Source: Streptomyces sp. GS7 (lineage in GTDB: Bacteria; Actinomycetota; Actinomycetes; Streptomycetales; Streptomycetaceae). Taken from it: a stretch of 64,000 bases of DNA. Positions 19,011-28,880 of this stretch are shown piece after piece (position 1 is the first letter of the stretch; each line of letters begins with the position of its first letter). A program made the position numbers and the translations under genes. The stretch lies in contig NZ_CP047146.1 of NCBI RefSeq assembly GCF_009834125.1, positions 7,844,501 through 7,908,500 on the forward strand, read 5' to 3'. The notes below the pieces were generated by a model that saw only the letters and a program-made list of their open reading frames with translations, was not told the origin of the DNA and did no database searches.

Positions 19011-20411
19011 ATGGGTATGAGCGAAAACAGCGCGTACAGGATCGAGCACGACTCGATGGGTGAGGTGCGGGTGCCCGCGCATGCCAAGTGGGGGGCGCAG
19101 ACGCAGCGTGCCGTGGAGAACTTCCCGATTTCCGGGCAGCGGCTGGAGCGGGCGCACATCGAGGCGCTGGCGCGGATCAAGGGGGCGGCGGCGGTCGTCA
19201 ACGCCGAGCTGGGGGTGCTGGGCAAGGAGGTCGCGGGGGCGATCGCGGAGGCCGCCGCGGAGGTGGCCGAGGGGCGCTGGGACGAGGACTTCCCGATCGA
19301 CGTGTTCCAGACCGGGTCGGGGACGTCGTCGAACATGAATGCCAATGAGGTCATCGCGACGCTGGCGAGTGAGCGGCTGGGGAAGGACGTGCACCCCAAT
19401 GACCATGTCAACGCGAGCCAGTCGTCGAACGACGTCTTCCCGTCGTCGATTCACATCGCGGCGACATCGGCGGTGCTGAACGATCTGATTCCGGGGCTGG
19501 AGCATCTGGCGGCGGCGCTGGAGCGGAAGGCGGAGGAGTTCGCCGCGGTGGTGAAGTCGGGGCGGACGCATCTGATGGATGCGACGCCGGTGACGCTGGG
19601 GCAGGAGTTCGGGGGGTACGCCGCGCAGGTGCGGTACGGCGTCGAGCGGCTGCGGGTGTCGCTGCCGCGGCTGGCCGAACTGCCGCTCGGGGGCACGGCG
19701 GTGGGGACCGGGATCAACACTCCGCCGGGGTTCTCGGCCGCGGTGATCTCGGAGGTGGCGCGGGCGACGGGGCTGCCGCTGACGGAGGCGCGCAACCACT
19801 TCGAGGCGCAGGGGGCGCGGGACGGGATCGTGGAGACGAGCGGGCAACTGCGGACGATCGCGGTCGGGCTGACGAAGATCGCGAATGATCTGCGGTGGAT
19901 GGCGTCGGGGCCGCGCACCGGGCTCGCGGAGATCGGTCTGCCGGACCTCCAGCCGGGGTCGTCGATCATGCCGGGGAAGGTCAATCCCGTTATTCCGGAG
20001 GCGGTGCTGATGGTGACCGCGCAGGTCACCGGCAACGACGCGACGGTGGCGGCGGCGGGGGCGGCCGGCAATTTCGAGCTGAACGTGATGCTGCCGGTCA
20101 TCGCGCGGAACGTGCTGGAGTCGATCCGGCTGCTCGCGAACGTCTCGCGGCTGCTGGCGGACCGGACGGTGGACGGCATCACGGCGAACGTGGAACGGGC
20201 CCGGGAGTACGCCGAGTCGTCGCCGTCGGTGGTGACGCCGCTGAACACGTACCTGGGGTACGAGGAGGCCGCGAAGGTGGCCAAGCGGTCGCTGGCGGAG
20301 CGGAAGACGATCCGCGAGGTGGTCATCGAGGGCGGTTATGTCGAGCGGGGGCTGCTGACGGAGGAACAGCTCGACGAGGCGCTGGACGTGTTGCGGATGA
20401 CCCGTCCGTAG
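19011..20411 (+). CDS. fumC: Class II fumarate hydratase
   Basis: FumC is the iron-independent, homotetrameric fumarase of the aspartase/fumarase superfamily. The 466-residue protein contains [14 protein letters not shown] (near 105), [11 protein letters not shown], the catalytic [11 protein letters not shown] and the superfamily signature [12 protein letters not shown] near 321. Start ATG 19011 or 19017 cannot be separated; neither has a ribosome site, so the mRNA may be leaderless. The Fe-S fumarase gene is upstream across the XRE/DUF397 pair. Having both classes lets the TCA cycle run when iron-sulfur enzymes are damaged. Confidence 0.96.
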   Translation: MGMSENSAYRIEHDSMGEVRVPAHAKWGAQTQRAVENFPISGQRLERAHIEALARIKGAAAVVNAELGVLGKEVAGAIAEAAAEVAEGRWDEDFPIDVFQTGSGTSSNMNANEVIATLASERLGKDVHPNDHVNASQSSNDVFPSSIHIAATSAVLNDLIPGLEHLAAALERKAEEFAAVVKSGRTHLMDATPVTLGQEFGGYAAQVRYGVERLRVSLPRLAELPLGGTAVGTGINTPPGFSAAVISEVARATGLPLTEARNHFEAQGARDGIVETSGQLRTIAVGLTKIANDLRWMASGPRTGLAEIGLPDLQPGSSIMPGKVNPVIPEAVLMVTAQVTGNDATVAAAGAAGNFELNVMLPVIARNVLESIRLLANVSRLLADRTVDGITANVERAREYAESSPSVVTPLNTYLGYEEAAKVAKRSLAERKTIREVVIEGGYVERGLLTEEQLDEALDVLRMTRP

Positions 20412-20502
20412 CGGTGCCGACGGCCCTGTCGGCAGGGGCGCCGGTGGCCCCTTCGTCACCGCGGGTGCGACGCATGTCACCACGCGCGTAACGCACCGCG
20501 CC

Positions 20503-20508
20503 TAAGAT
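20503..20508 (+). promoter_or_regulatory. -10 hexamer of the DUF402 gene, probably leaderless
   Basis: TAAGAT ends six bases before the ATG at 20515, so the transcript should begin at the start codon. No -35 element is clear. Confidence 0.45.
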
Positions 20509-20514
20509 CTGCTC

Positions 20515-21249
20515 ATGACGGCGGACATGGTGGAGACGACGAAGGGCGAAGCGGCCGGCAGAGGTGCGACGGCGGCCGGGTCGGGGCGACCGGCGGTGCC
20601 GGGGCGCTGGGCGCCGGGGGACCACATCCTGTGGCGCTACCGGGACAACGCCGAGGCCGACCGGTTCCACATCTGTCGTCCGGTGACCGTCGTGCAGGAC
20701 ACCGAGGAGTTGCTCGCGGTGTGGATGGCGCCGGGCACGCACTGCATCAAGCCGGCGCTCGCCGACGGGACGCCGGTGCACCGCGAGCCGCTGGCCACCC
20801 GCTACACCACACCGCGACGCACCGTCCGCGACCAGTGGTTCGGCAGCGGTGTGCTGAAGCTGGCCCGGCCGGGCGACCCCTGGTCGGTGTGGCTGTTCTG
20901 GGAGCGCGGCTGGCACTTCAAGAACTGGTACGTCAATCTGGAGGAGCCGCGCCGCCGTTGGGCCGGCGGAATCGACTCACTCGACCACTTCCTGGACATC
21001 TGCGTCTATCCGGACCGGCATTGGGAGTGGCGGGACGAGGACGAGTTCGCCCAGGCGCGGCGGGACGGGCTGGTGACGGACGCACAGGCGGACGCCGTCA
21101 GGTCCGCCGGGCGCGCCGCGGTCGCACAGATCACGGCGTGGGCCGGGCCGTTCTCCGACGGCTGGGAGAACTGGCGGCCCGATCCGGCCTGGGCTGTTCC
21201 GGAGCTGCCGGAGAACTGGGACCGGCCACCCGGTCGTTTGCTCTCGTGA
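20515..21249 (+). CDS. DUF402 domain protein
   Basis: This 244-residue protein has a DUF402 domain, the fold of nucleoside tri-/diphosphate phosphatases such as Ntdp. The central beta-barrel segments include WFGSGVLKLARPGDPWSVWLFW-type sequence and FKNWYVNLEEPRRRW. A C-terminal acidic stretch DWxYPDRHWEWRDEDEF follows in variant form (DICVYPDRHWEWRDEDEF). The first 30 residues are low-complexity. Substrate and role are unknown. It starts at ATG 20515 directly after a -10-like hexamer. Confidence 0.8.
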   Translation: MTADMVETTKGEAAGRGATAAGSGRPAVPGRWAPGDHILWRYRDNAEADRFHICRPVTVVQDTEELLAVWMAPGTHCIKPALADGTPVHREPLATRYTTPRRTVRDQWFGSGVLKLARPGDPWSVWLFWERGWHFKNWYVNLEEPRRRWAGGIDSLDHFLDICVYPDRHWEWRDEDEFAQARRDGLVTDAQADAVRSAGRAAVAQITAWAGPFSDGWENWRPDPAWAVPELPENWDRPPGRLLS

Positions 21250-21470
21250 GGCAGCAAACGGGAAAAGAAGAGATTGAAGCGAGTGAAGGGGGCGAACGGT
21301 GGAAAGGTGCGCCTATGGGCAATGCTGTTTCCCGCCCCGCGAGAAGCGGTACCCAGCCCCCTTGCTGTGCCCTGGGTCTTCAAACGTAGGATCGTCCTCC
21401 GCAAGACTGCACAGGCGCAACTCCAGAACGGGGAAACGAACTTGACCGCGGTCGCAGGAGGGGCGAGATC

Positions 21471-22154
21471 GTGAGCGCGACAAGCTACGACGCGTACGAG
21501 GGGCTGAACCGGTTAGCGCTGGACAGAGCCGGGCAGGCCGAGGCGTTCGACGCGATCGGCGACGCATACGAAGCGGCCTTTCCGCACAAGGACGGGCAGA
21601 TCGCCTCCGGCGACTGGCTGGCCGGTGCGCTGCCCGCCGGGGCGCGGATCCTGGACGCGGGCTGCGGTACGGGCCTGCCGACCGCCCGTCAACTGTCCGG
21701 CGCCGGCCACCGGGTCGTGGGAATCGACCTCTCCCCCACCATGGTCAAACTGGCCCGGGACAACGTCCCGGGCGCCGAATTCCACCGGTTGGACATCGCC
21801 GATCTGCGCGGTGGCCGGCTCGGCGGTGCCGGTTCCTTCGACGGAATCGCCGCCTATTTCTCGCTCTTGATGATGCCTCGTGCGGAAATCCCTTACGCGC
21901 TGGGCATGCTGCATGATCTGCTGCGTCCTGAGGGGCTGATGGCCCTGGCAATGGTCGAGGCGGATGTCGACGACTTCACCATTCCGTTCCTGGGCAAGTC
22001 GATCCGGGTATCGGGATACCTGCGGGACGACCTGCGCCGGGTCGTGCACGACGCGGGATTCGATGTCGTCGGGGAGGACTCGTATGCGTATGCCCCGGCG
22101 AGTACGGACGTACCACCGGAAATCCAGCTCTTTATGCACCTGCGACGCGCTTGA
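21471..22154 (+). CDS. SAM-dependent methyltransferase, class I
   Basis: The 227-residue protein has the Rossmann motif I ILDAGCGTGLPTARQL near residues 60-75 and the acidic motif II GIDLSP near 90. DIADLRGG follows as motif III. Such proteins methylate small molecules or proteins with SAM; the substrate is not evident. The start is GTG at 21471, with GCAGGAGGGGCG upstream as ribosome site. The SpoIIE-type gene follows 87 bases later on the same strand. Upstream 21250-21470 shows no gene. Confidence 0.88.
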   Translation: MSATSYDAYEGLNRLALDRAGQAEAFDAIGDAYEAAFPHKDGQIASGDWLAGALPAGARILDAGCGTGLPTARQLSGAGHRVVGIDLSPTMVKLARDNVPGAEFHRLDIADLRGGRLGGAGSFDGIAAYFSLLMMPRAEIPYALGMLHDLLRPEGLMALAMVEADVDDFTIPFLGKSIRVSGYLRDDLRRVVHDAGFDVVGEDSYAYAPASTDVPPEIQLFMHLRRA

Positions 22155-22241
22155 CCCGCACCGCGTCAGGCGCGCCCGCCCGAGCGGCGCGCCGGGAACG
22201 CGGCGCGTAGGCGCCAGCCCCGGACGGATGGAATCCCACGC

Positions 22242-24551
22242 GTGACGGAGCATCCCACCTCCCACGAATCGCGGCGGTCGGCCCCGACCGCCGCGCCCTC
22301 GGCGTCCCCTTCCGCGGGGACGGCCGGGACGGCGCCGCCCGGCGGCGTACCGGATCCGCGCAGCGCCCTGCAGCAGCCCGCCGCCACCGGGTTCGTCCCG
22401 GTGCCGGGGACGGGCTTCGCGGTGCGCGGCGGGGACGACATCGGCATCGGCGGTGACCGTTCCGTCACCGCCTCCGCGGGTCCGCCGGACGGCCAGGGAG
22501 CCACGCGGGGGGCCGCCGAGCCGGCCGCGGACCACGGTCCGGCCGGTGACGCCTCGCGGGCGTACGGCGATGCCCGCGACAGTTCTTACGGTGCGTCGTA
22601 CGGCGCACCGTACGGCGGGTCGTACGACCCGTACGGGGAGGTGGCCATGCCCGCTGACGGGCGGCCGGCAGGCGTGCCGGGCGACGAGCCGGGGCACGGG
22701 CAGCAGCGCCCGCGGCCGGACGGCGAGGGGGCGCAGGCCGCAGGGGCGCAGGGGCCTCCGACGGTGCCGCCGGCGCGTTCGGCGCATCCGGGCGAGAGCG
22801 GGGAGAACCGGGAGACGGCCGCGGCCCGGCAGGCGAGCGGTGACCGGCTGCGGTTCATCGGGGCGGCGACCCGGCGGATCGCCCGCGGTATCGATCTGGA
22901 CGAGATCGTGCTGGGGCTGTGCCGGGCGACGGTGCCGACGTTCGCCGACGCGATCCTGGTGTATCTGCGCGATCCGCTGCCGGTGGGCGACGAGCGGCCC
23001 ACCGGCCCGGTGGTGCTGCGGCTGCGGCGTACCGACCGGATCCCGGAGGAGCCGGACACCAACGGGCTGCGGCTGCCGGTACTGCCCGCGCAGCCGGATC
23101 TGGGGCCCGCGATGGGCGGTACGGCGGCGGAGCTGTCGGAGGTGCGTCCGGGCGGGCCGCTGGCCGAGGTGCTGCGCGGGGTGCGCCCGCTGTTCGGTGA
23201 GGCGCAGGCGGCGCGGACCGCGCTGCCCGAGCTGCTGGGGCCGGACACCCGGCTGCCGGGCGGCCACCGGGTGATCCTGGCGCCGCTGCGCGGGCGCCGG
23301 CGGGTGATCGGGGCCGCGGTGTTCCTGCGCCGCCCGGACCGGCCGGCGTTCGAGCCGGACGATCTGCTGGTGGCGGCGCAGCTGGCGACGCACACCGCGC
23401 TGGGCGTGGACAAGGCGGTGCTCTACGGCCGGGAGGCGTACATCGCCGACGCGCTGCAGCGCACCATGCTGCCGGACTCGCTGCCGCAGCCGACCGGCGT
23501 CCGGCTCGCCAGCCGCTATCTGCCGGCCGCGGAGACGGCCCGGGTGGGCGGCGACTGGTACGACGCGATCCCGCTGCCGGGCAGCCGGGTGGCGCTGGTC
23601 GTCGGCGACGTCATGGGGCACTCGATGACCTCGGCGGCGATCATGGGCCAGCTGCGGACGACGGCGCAGACGCTGGCGGGGCTGGACCTGCCGCCGCAGG
23701 AGGTGCTGCACCACCTCGACGAGCAGGCCCAGCGGCTGGGCACGGACCGGATGGCGACGTGCCTGTACGCGGTGTACGACCCGGTGGCGCACCGGATCAC
23801 CATCGCCAACGCCGGGCATCCGCCGCCGGTGATGCTGCACCGCGGCGGGCGCGCGGAGGTGCTGCGGGTGCCGTCCGGGGCGCCGATCGGGGTCGGCGGG
23901 GTGGACTTCGAGGCGGTGGAGCTGGACGCCCCGGCGGGCGCCACCCTCGTGCTGTACACGGACGGCCTGGTCGAGTCGCGGATCCGGGACGTGTGGACCG
24001 GTATCGAGCAGCTGCGGGAGCGGCTGGCCGAGACGGCCCGGCTGACCGGTCCCAATCCGCCGCCGCTGGAGCCGATGTGCGACGAGGTGCTGGACATGCT
24101 GGGGCCCGGCGACCGCGATGACGACATCGCGCTGCTGGCGGCCCGGTTCGACGGGATCGCGCCGAGCGATGTCGCGTACTGGTATCTGGACCCGAAGGCG
24201 CAGACGGCCGGGCAGGCGCGCCGGCTGGCCCGCCGGGCGCTGGCGCGCTGGGGTCTGGACGAGCTGACCGATCAGCTGGAGCTGCTGGTGAGCGAGGTGG
24301 TCACGAACGCGGTGCGGTACGCGGAGCGGCCGGTGACCCTGCGGCTGCTGCGCACGGACGTGCTGCGCTGCGAGGTCGGCGACGACGTGCCGCAGCTGCC
24401 GCGGCTGCGCCAGGCCCGGCCGTCCGACGAGGGCGGGCGCGGGCTCTACCTGGTCAACCGGATGGCGCGGCGCTGGGGTGCGACCCGGCTGAGCATGGGC
24501 AAGGTCGTCTGGTTCGAGCTGTCGATGCCGCCGGGGGCGCCGCGCGGCTGA
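22242..24551 (+). CDS. SpoIIE-family phosphatase with GAF and anti-sigma ATPase domains
   Basis: This 769-residue protein has a disordered N-terminus (1-195, with Tyr/Gly-rich YGASYGAPYGGSY), a GAF-like domain (about 205-390), a PP2C/SpoIIE phosphatase domain (about 410-630), and a C-terminal HATPase_c of the RsbW type (about 650-765). Phosphatase metal residues lie in VGGDWYDAI and GDVMGHSM, and in DDDIALL. The ATPase N-box is SEVVTNAVRYAE with GRGLYLVN. Such proteins control anti-sigma-factor antagonists and sigma factors by dephosphorylation and kinase-like binding. The input is likely sensed by the GAF part. The start is GTG 22242. Confidence 0.93.
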   Translation: MTEHPTSHESRRSAPTAAPSASPSAGTAGTAPPGGVPDPRSALQQPAATGFVPVPGTGFAVRGGDDIGIGGDRSVTASAGPPDGQGATRGAAEPAADHGPAGDASRAYGDARDSSYGASYGAPYGGSYDPYGEVAMPADGRPAGVPGDEPGHGQQRPRPDGEGAQAAGAQGPPTVPPARSAHPGESGENRETAAARQASGDRLRFIGAATRRIARGIDLDEIVLGLCRATVPTFADAILVYLRDPLPVGDERPTGPVVLRLRRTDRIPEEPDTNGLRLPVLPAQPDLGPAMGGTAAELSEVRPGGPLAEVLRGVRPLFGEAQAARTALPELLGPDTRLPGGHRVILAPLRGRRRVIGAAVFLRRPDRPAFEPDDLLVAAQLATHTALGVDKAVLYGREAYIADALQRTMLPDSLPQPTGVRLASRYLPAAETARVGGDWYDAIPLPGSRVALVVGDVMGHSMTSAAIMGQLRTTAQTLAGLDLPPQEVLHHLDEQAQRLGTDRMATCLYAVYDPVAHRITIANAGHPPPVMLHRGGRAEVLRVPSGAPIGVGGVDFEAVELDAPAGATLVLYTDGLVESRIRDVWTGIEQLRERLAETARLTGPNPPPLEPMCDEVLDMLGPGDRDDDIALLAARFDGIAPSDVAYWYLDPKAQTAGQARRLARRALARWGLDELTDQLELLVSEVVTNAVRYAERPVTLRLLRTDVLRCEVGDDVPQLPRLRQARPSDEGGRGLYLVNRMARRWGATRLSMGKVVWFELSMPPGAPRG

Positions 24552-24575
24552 CCCGTGCCGCCGCCCCGTACGCAG

Positions 24576-24603
24576 GGACCCCGTCCGGACCGGGCGGGGT
24601 TCC
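24576..24603 (+). terminator. Stem-loop after the SpoIIE-type gene
   Basis: GGACCCCGTCCGG pairs with CCGGGCGGGGTTCC, with one bulge or wobble and a very short loop. Confidence 0.6.
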
Positions 24604-24752
24604 TGGCTTTGCGGAGCTGCGGCCACTTTCGCCCTTGCCGACATGCCGCGGACGGCGTTGACTGCTTGGGTGGGGACAAAAGGGACTGAAGGGGCTATTC
24701 ACCCCTGCTCCCCGCCCCCACGGCCAGTCATCGAACGGGAGGCACTCCTCCA

Positions 24753-26216
24753 ATGACCAGCACCGCCCAGAACGTCCCCCGCACGACGAGCAACACCGGT
24801 ATCCCGGTGGAGAGCGACGAGCACTCGCTCACCGTGAGTCCGGACGGCCCCATCCTGCTCCATGACCACTACCTCATCGAGAAGATGGCCCAGTTCAACC
24901 GCGAACGGGTCCCCGAGCGGGTGGTGCACGCCAAGGGCAGCGGCGCCTACGGATCCTTCAAGGTCACCAACGACGTCAGCCAGTTCACCAAGGCGGATCT
25001 CTTCCAGCCGGGCAGGACCACGGAGATGCTGGCCCGGTTCTCGACCGTCGCGGGCGAGCAGGGCTCCCCGGACACCTGGCGCGACCCGCGCGGCTTCGCC
25101 CTCAAGTTCTATACCGAGCACGGCAATTACGACCTGGTGGGCAACAACACGCCGATCTTCTTCGTACGGGACACGATCAAGTTCCAGGACTTCATCCGCT
25201 CCCAGAAGCGCCGCCCGGAGAACGGGCTGCGCGACAACGACATGCAGTGGGACTTCTGGACGCTGTCGCCGGAGTCGGCCCACATGGTCACCTGGCTGAT
25301 GGGCGACCGCGGCATCCCGAAGACCTACCGCCACATGAACGGGTACGGCTCGCACACCTACATGTGGGTCAACGCCGGCGGCGAGAAGTTCTGGATCAAG
25401 TACCACTTCAAGACCGACCAGGGCATCGACTTCCTCACCCAGGAGGACGCGGACCGCATCGCCGGCGAGGACGCGGACTTCCACCGTCGCGATCTCTACG
25501 AGGCGATCGACGGCGGCAACGCGCCGTCGTGGACGCTGTACGTGCAGGTCATGCCGTTCGCGGACGCCGTGGACTACCGCTTCAACCCGTTCGACCTGAC
25601 CAAGGTGTGGCCGCACGGCGACTACCCGCTGATCGAGGTCGGGCGGATGACGCTCGACAGGAACCCGGAGGACTACTTCATCCACATCGAGCAGGCCGCG
25701 TTCGAGCCGTCCAACATGGTGCCGGGCATCGGCCCGTCCCCGGACAAGATGCTGCTCGGCCGGCTCTTCTCGTACCCGGACACCCACCGGTACCGGATCG
25801 GCCCGAACTACGCGCAGCTGCCGCCCAACCGGGCCCATGTGCCCGTCCACTCGTACGCCAAGGACGGCCCGATGCGCTTCGACCCGTCGCGCGCGGCCCG
25901 GCCGTACGCCCCGAACTCCTACGGCGGCCCGGCGGCCGACACCGCGAACTTCGGGGAGCCGGCGGGCTGGGAGAGCAGCGGCGAGATGGTGCGGCACGCG
26001 TACACCCTGCGGAGCGACGACGACGACTTCGGGCAGCCGGGGACCATGGTCCGCAACGTCCTGGACGACGCGGCCCGGGAGCGGCTGGTCGGCAACGTCG
26101 CCGGACATCTGCGGAACGGGGTGAGCCGGCCGGTGCTGGACCGGGCGCTCCAGTACTGGCGCAACATCGACAAGAACGTGGGCGACCGGATCGCCGCCAA
26201 GGTCAACGGCGGCTGA
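24753..26216 (+). CDS. katA: Monofunctional haem catalase
   Basis: The 487-residue clade-type small-subunit catalase converts hydrogen peroxide to water and oxygen. The catalytic His is in [11 protein letters not shown] near residue 58, the Asn in [14 protein letters not shown] near 131, and the haem-ligand Tyr in [12 protein letters not shown] near 341. ATG at 24753 follows GGGAGG. No furA or catR gene adjoins it, unlike several other Streptomyces catalases, so its regulator is elsewhere. A perfect hairpin ends the transcript. It shares the peroxide-defence theme with the oxyR-ahpCD unit 13 kb away. Confidence 0.96.
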   Translation: MTSTAQNVPRTTSNTGIPVESDEHSLTVSPDGPILLHDHYLIEKMAQFNRERVPERVVHAKGSGAYGSFKVTNDVSQFTKADLFQPGRTTEMLARFSTVAGEQGSPDTWRDPRGFALKFYTEHGNYDLVGNNTPIFFVRDTIKFQDFIRSQKRRPENGLRDNDMQWDFWTLSPESAHMVTWLMGDRGIPKTYRHMNGYGSHTYMWVNAGGEKFWIKYHFKTDQGIDFLTQEDADRIAGEDADFHRRDLYEAIDGGNAPSWTLYVQVMPFADAVDYRFNPFDLTKVWPHGDYPLIEVGRMTLDRNPEDYFIHIEQAAFEPSNMVPGIGPSPDKMLLGRLFSYPDTHRYRIGPNYAQLPPNRAHVPVHSYAKDGPMRFDPSRAARPYAPNSYGGPAADTANFGEPAGWESSGEMVRHAYTLRSDDDDFGQPGTMVRNVLDDAARERLVGNVAGHLRNGVSRPVLDRALQYWRNIDKNVGDRIAAKVNGG

Positions 26217-26247
26217 CCGCCCTCCCGCACAGCGCCGCAACACGGCA

Positions 26248-26281
26248 CCGCGGCCCCCACCCGGACGGGTGGGGGCCGCGG
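26248..26281. terminator. Perfect 15-bp hairpin after katA
   Basis: Bases 26248-26262 pair perfectly with 26267-26281 around GGAC. It lies between the convergent catalase and penicillin-binding protein genes and can serve both. Confidence 0.85.
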
Positions 26282-26302
26282 TCTGCCGCGACGGGGCGGG
26301 CG

Positions 26303-28606
26303 TCAGCCGCCGAAGTTGTTCGGCACGGGGTTGCCGCCGTTGTTCCCGTTGGCGCCGCCGGGGGTGCCGCCGTTCCCGCCGGTGCCGTTGGTGCCGCCGG
26401 TCCCGTTGGCTCCGCCGATGCCGTTGGTGCCGCCGTTCGGCGGGCCGGAGGTGCCGCCGGTCGGCGTCGGGCGGCCCGTCGGGCGGCCGGACTCGCTGCT
26501 CGACGGGGAGCCGGACGGCGTCGGGGTGCCGGACGGCGTGTGGCTGGGCGTCGGGCTCGGCGTCGCCGAGGGGATGTGGCTGGGCGTCGGCGTGGGCGTC
26601 GGGGGCACCCCGGCGCCGAGGTCCGTCTCCAGGTCGAACTCGCCGGCGCCGCTGTCGCCCAGCGCGCTCTGGGTGTAGTCGGCCCACACCCGCGCCGGGT
26701 AGCCGCCGCCGTTGACCCGGCCGCCGCCTCCGGTGCCCTTCAGGGAGACCTGGGCGCCGCCGGTCGGGGCCTCGCCGAACATGCCGACCGCGGTGACCAG
26801 CTTGGGCGTGTAGCCCACGAACCAGGCCGACTTGTTGTCGTCGGAGGTACCGGTCTTGCCCGCCGCCTTGTACGAGGCGTTCTTCACGGCGTCCGACGCG
26901 GTGCCGTCGTTGACCACGCCGGTCAGCACGGAGGTGACGGTGTCGGCCGTCCTGCGGGACAGGACCTGGTCGCCGATCGGGTTCTTCAGCGAGACGCTCT
27001 TGTCGGTGCCGTTCGTGCTGTGCACCGCCTTCACGACCAGGGTCGGGGTGACCTTCATGCCGTGGTTGTCGAGGGTCGCGTACGCGCCGGCCATCTGGAG
27101 CGGGCTGGCGCCCATGGTGCCCAGGGTCATGGCGGGCTTGACGTCCATCCTGGAGCCGTTCATGCCCAGGCTGACCGCGGTCTGCTTGACCTTGTCCAGG
27201 CCGACGTCGGCGCCCATCTGCGCGAAGACCGCGTTGACGGAGTTGTTGGTGGCCGTCTGGACGGTGATCTTCCCGTACTCGTGCTCGTCCTCGTTGGGCG
27301 GCGCGAAGGGGATGGTGCCGCCGACGACCGGACGGCGGTTGTGGCCGTCGTAGATCGTGTTCGGGGTGATCGGGACGCCGCCCTGGGTCTGTGCGTGGTT
27401 CTCCATCGCGGACGCCAGGATCAGCGGCTTGAAGGTGGAGGCCACCTGGTAGTCCTCGCGGGTCGCGTTGTCGGTGTAGTGCTTCGGGTAGCCGGCGCCG
27501 CCGTACATCGCGACGACGTAGCCGGTCTTCGGGTCCACCGACGTGGCGCCGAGCTGGGCGTCCGCGTCGACCGCGCGCGTCTTGGGATCGAGGTCGTCGG
27601 CCAGCTTGCGCTTGACCGCCTGCTCCAGCGCCTGCTGCTTGTCCTTCTCGATGCCGAGGGTGACGGTCCAGCCGCCGGCCTCGAACTCGGTCTCGTCGAC
27701 GCCCTGGGCGAAGAGCTCCTTCTTGGCCTCGGCGACGAGGTAGCTGGTCTGGCCGGTCAGGCCGGGCAGCGGCTTGGGCGGCTTGGGTATCTCGAACTTC
27801 TGCTTGGCGCGGTCATCGGGCGACAGCCACTTCATCTCGACCATGTTGTTGAGCGTGTACGCCCAGCGGTCCTTGACCCGCTGCTTGCCGGCGTCGCTCG
27901 CGGTGGCCCAGTCGTACTGGCTCGGCGCCTGGAGCAGCGAGGCGAGGTAGGCGCCCTGGGAGACGGTGAGCTTGTCGACGTCCACGCCGTAGTACGCCTG
28001 CGCGGCCGCCTGGATGCCGTAGGCGCCGCGGCCGTAGTAACTGGTGTTGATGTAGCCGGCGAGGATCTGGTCCTTGGAGTACTTCTGGTCCACCTTGAGG
28101 GAGATGACGATCTCCTGGAGCTTGCGGGAGACCGTCTGCTCCTGGCTCAGGTAGTAGTTCTTGACGTACTGCTGGGTGATCGTCGAGCCGCCCTGCTTGC
28201 CCTGGCCCCGGAGGGTGTTCAGGACGCCGCGGAGGGTGCCCTTCAGGTCGACGCCGGAGTCCTGGTAGAAGGTCTTGTTCTCGGCGGCGACGAAGGTGTG
28301 CTGGACGTCCTTCGGTATCCGGCTGAGCGGGACGGTCTCGCGGTTGACCGCGCCGGCCCGCGCCATGACCGAGCCGTCCGCGTACTTGAAGACGTTGCTC
28401 TGGAACTGGGCCTGCTTGTTGCCGGCCGGTATGTCCACGTACAGGTAGAGGCCGATGAAGCCGAGGATGCCCAGCAGGCAGACGCCGAGGAACGTCCCGA
28501 GGATCTTCTTCCAGGTGAAGAACCGGCGTATGCCGGACCTCTTCTGCGCCGGTTTGCCCCGGCGGGCGCTCCCCTGCCGCGCCCGTCTCACGTCCGCTCG
28601 GCCCAT
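26303..28606 (-). CDS. Bifunctional class A penicillin-binding protein
   Basis: This 767-residue peptidoglycan synthase has a basic cytosolic start, one membrane anchor (about 30-52), a glycosyltransferase family 51 domain (about 75-260; AAENKTFYQDSGVD, GGSTITQQYVKN) and a transpeptidase domain (about 350-640). The active-site motifs are STFKP, SVN and KTGT. The last 110 residues are Thr/Pro-rich and then Gly/Asn/Thr-rich repeats, probably a cell-wall-spanning tail. ATG at 28604-28606 has TGGAGCG in front. A TTGACA box lies on the minus strand at 28670-28675. It polymerises and cross-links glycan strands outside the membrane. Confidence 0.94.
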   Translation of the reverse strand: MGRADVRRARQGSARRGKPAQKRSGIRRFFTWKKILGTFLGVCLLGILGFIGLYLYVDIPAGNKQAQFQSNVFKYADGSVMARAGAVNRETVPLSRIPKDVQHTFVAAENKTFYQDSGVDLKGTLRGVLNTLRGQGKQGGSTITQQYVKNYYLSQEQTVSRKLQEIVISLKVDQKYSKDQILAGYINTSYYGRGAYGIQAAAQAYYGVDVDKLTVSQGAYLASLLQAPSQYDWATASDAGKQRVKDRWAYTLNNMVEMKWLSPDDRAKQKFEIPKPPKPLPGLTGQTSYLVAEAKKELFAQGVDETEFEAGGWTVTLGIEKDKQQALEQAVKRKLADDLDPKTRAVDADAQLGATSVDPKTGYVVAMYGGAGYPKHYTDNATREDYQVASTFKPLILASAMENHAQTQGGVPITPNTIYDGHNRRPVVGGTIPFAPPNEDEHEYGKITVQTATNNSVNAVFAQMGADVGLDKVKQTAVSLGMNGSRMDVKPAMTLGTMGASPLQMAGAYATLDNHGMKVTPTLVVKAVHSTNGTDKSVSLKNPIGDQVLSRRTADTVTSVLTGVVNDGTASDAVKNASYKAAGKTGTSDDNKSAWFVGYTPKLVTAVGMFGEAPTGGAQVSLKGTGGGGRVNGGGYPARVWADYTQSALGDSGAGEFDLETDLGAGVPPTPTPTPSHIPSATPSPTPSHTPSGTPTPSGSPSSSESGRPTGRPTPTGGTSGPPNGGTNGIGGANGTGGTNGTGGNGGTPGGANGNNGGNPVPNNFGG

Positions 28607-28786
28607 CGCTCCAGCAACTCCAGTCGTTCCGCCCCCGGATAACTCAGCTGTCGAAGCTAACACCGCATCTGTCAACAAATCCTCATCGATCAAGGCTTTT
28701 CCCGACGTGACATACAGCACGGGCCGGGGACGCAACCGTCCGGGGGTCGCGCGGTACGGGCCTGGACCGGGCCAGGCCAAAGGGTT

Positions 28787-28802
28787 AAAGTGATATCACT
28801 TT
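28787..28802. promoter_or_regulatory. Perfect 16-bp palindrome before the SPFH-RHH operon
   Basis: AAAGTGATATCACTTT is its own reverse complement. It lies 78 bases before the SPFH start. TAGACC at 28805-28810 may be the -10 element, so the palindrome would cover the promoter core. The ribbon-helix-helix protein encoded in the operon is the obvious candidate to bind it; that is inference. Confidence 0.7.
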
Positions 28803-28880
28803 GCTAGACCAGCGAAAGCACGCTCTGCGGCGCACATCACGCGCCGCGCGGTGCGCCTTCCTTGAGAAACGGGGACCCTC

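Noticed and set aside
21274-21474. 66-codon frame overlapping the methyltransferase start
   Set aside because: No domain and no ribosome site; the stop-start overlap is likely coincidence because the methyltransferase has its own strong AGGAGGGG site.
25247-28642. Plus-strand frame of about 1130 codons antisense to the penicillin-binding protein
   Set aside because: Composition is Gly/Arg/Val/Leu low-complexity and the frame shadows clear catalase and PBP genes.
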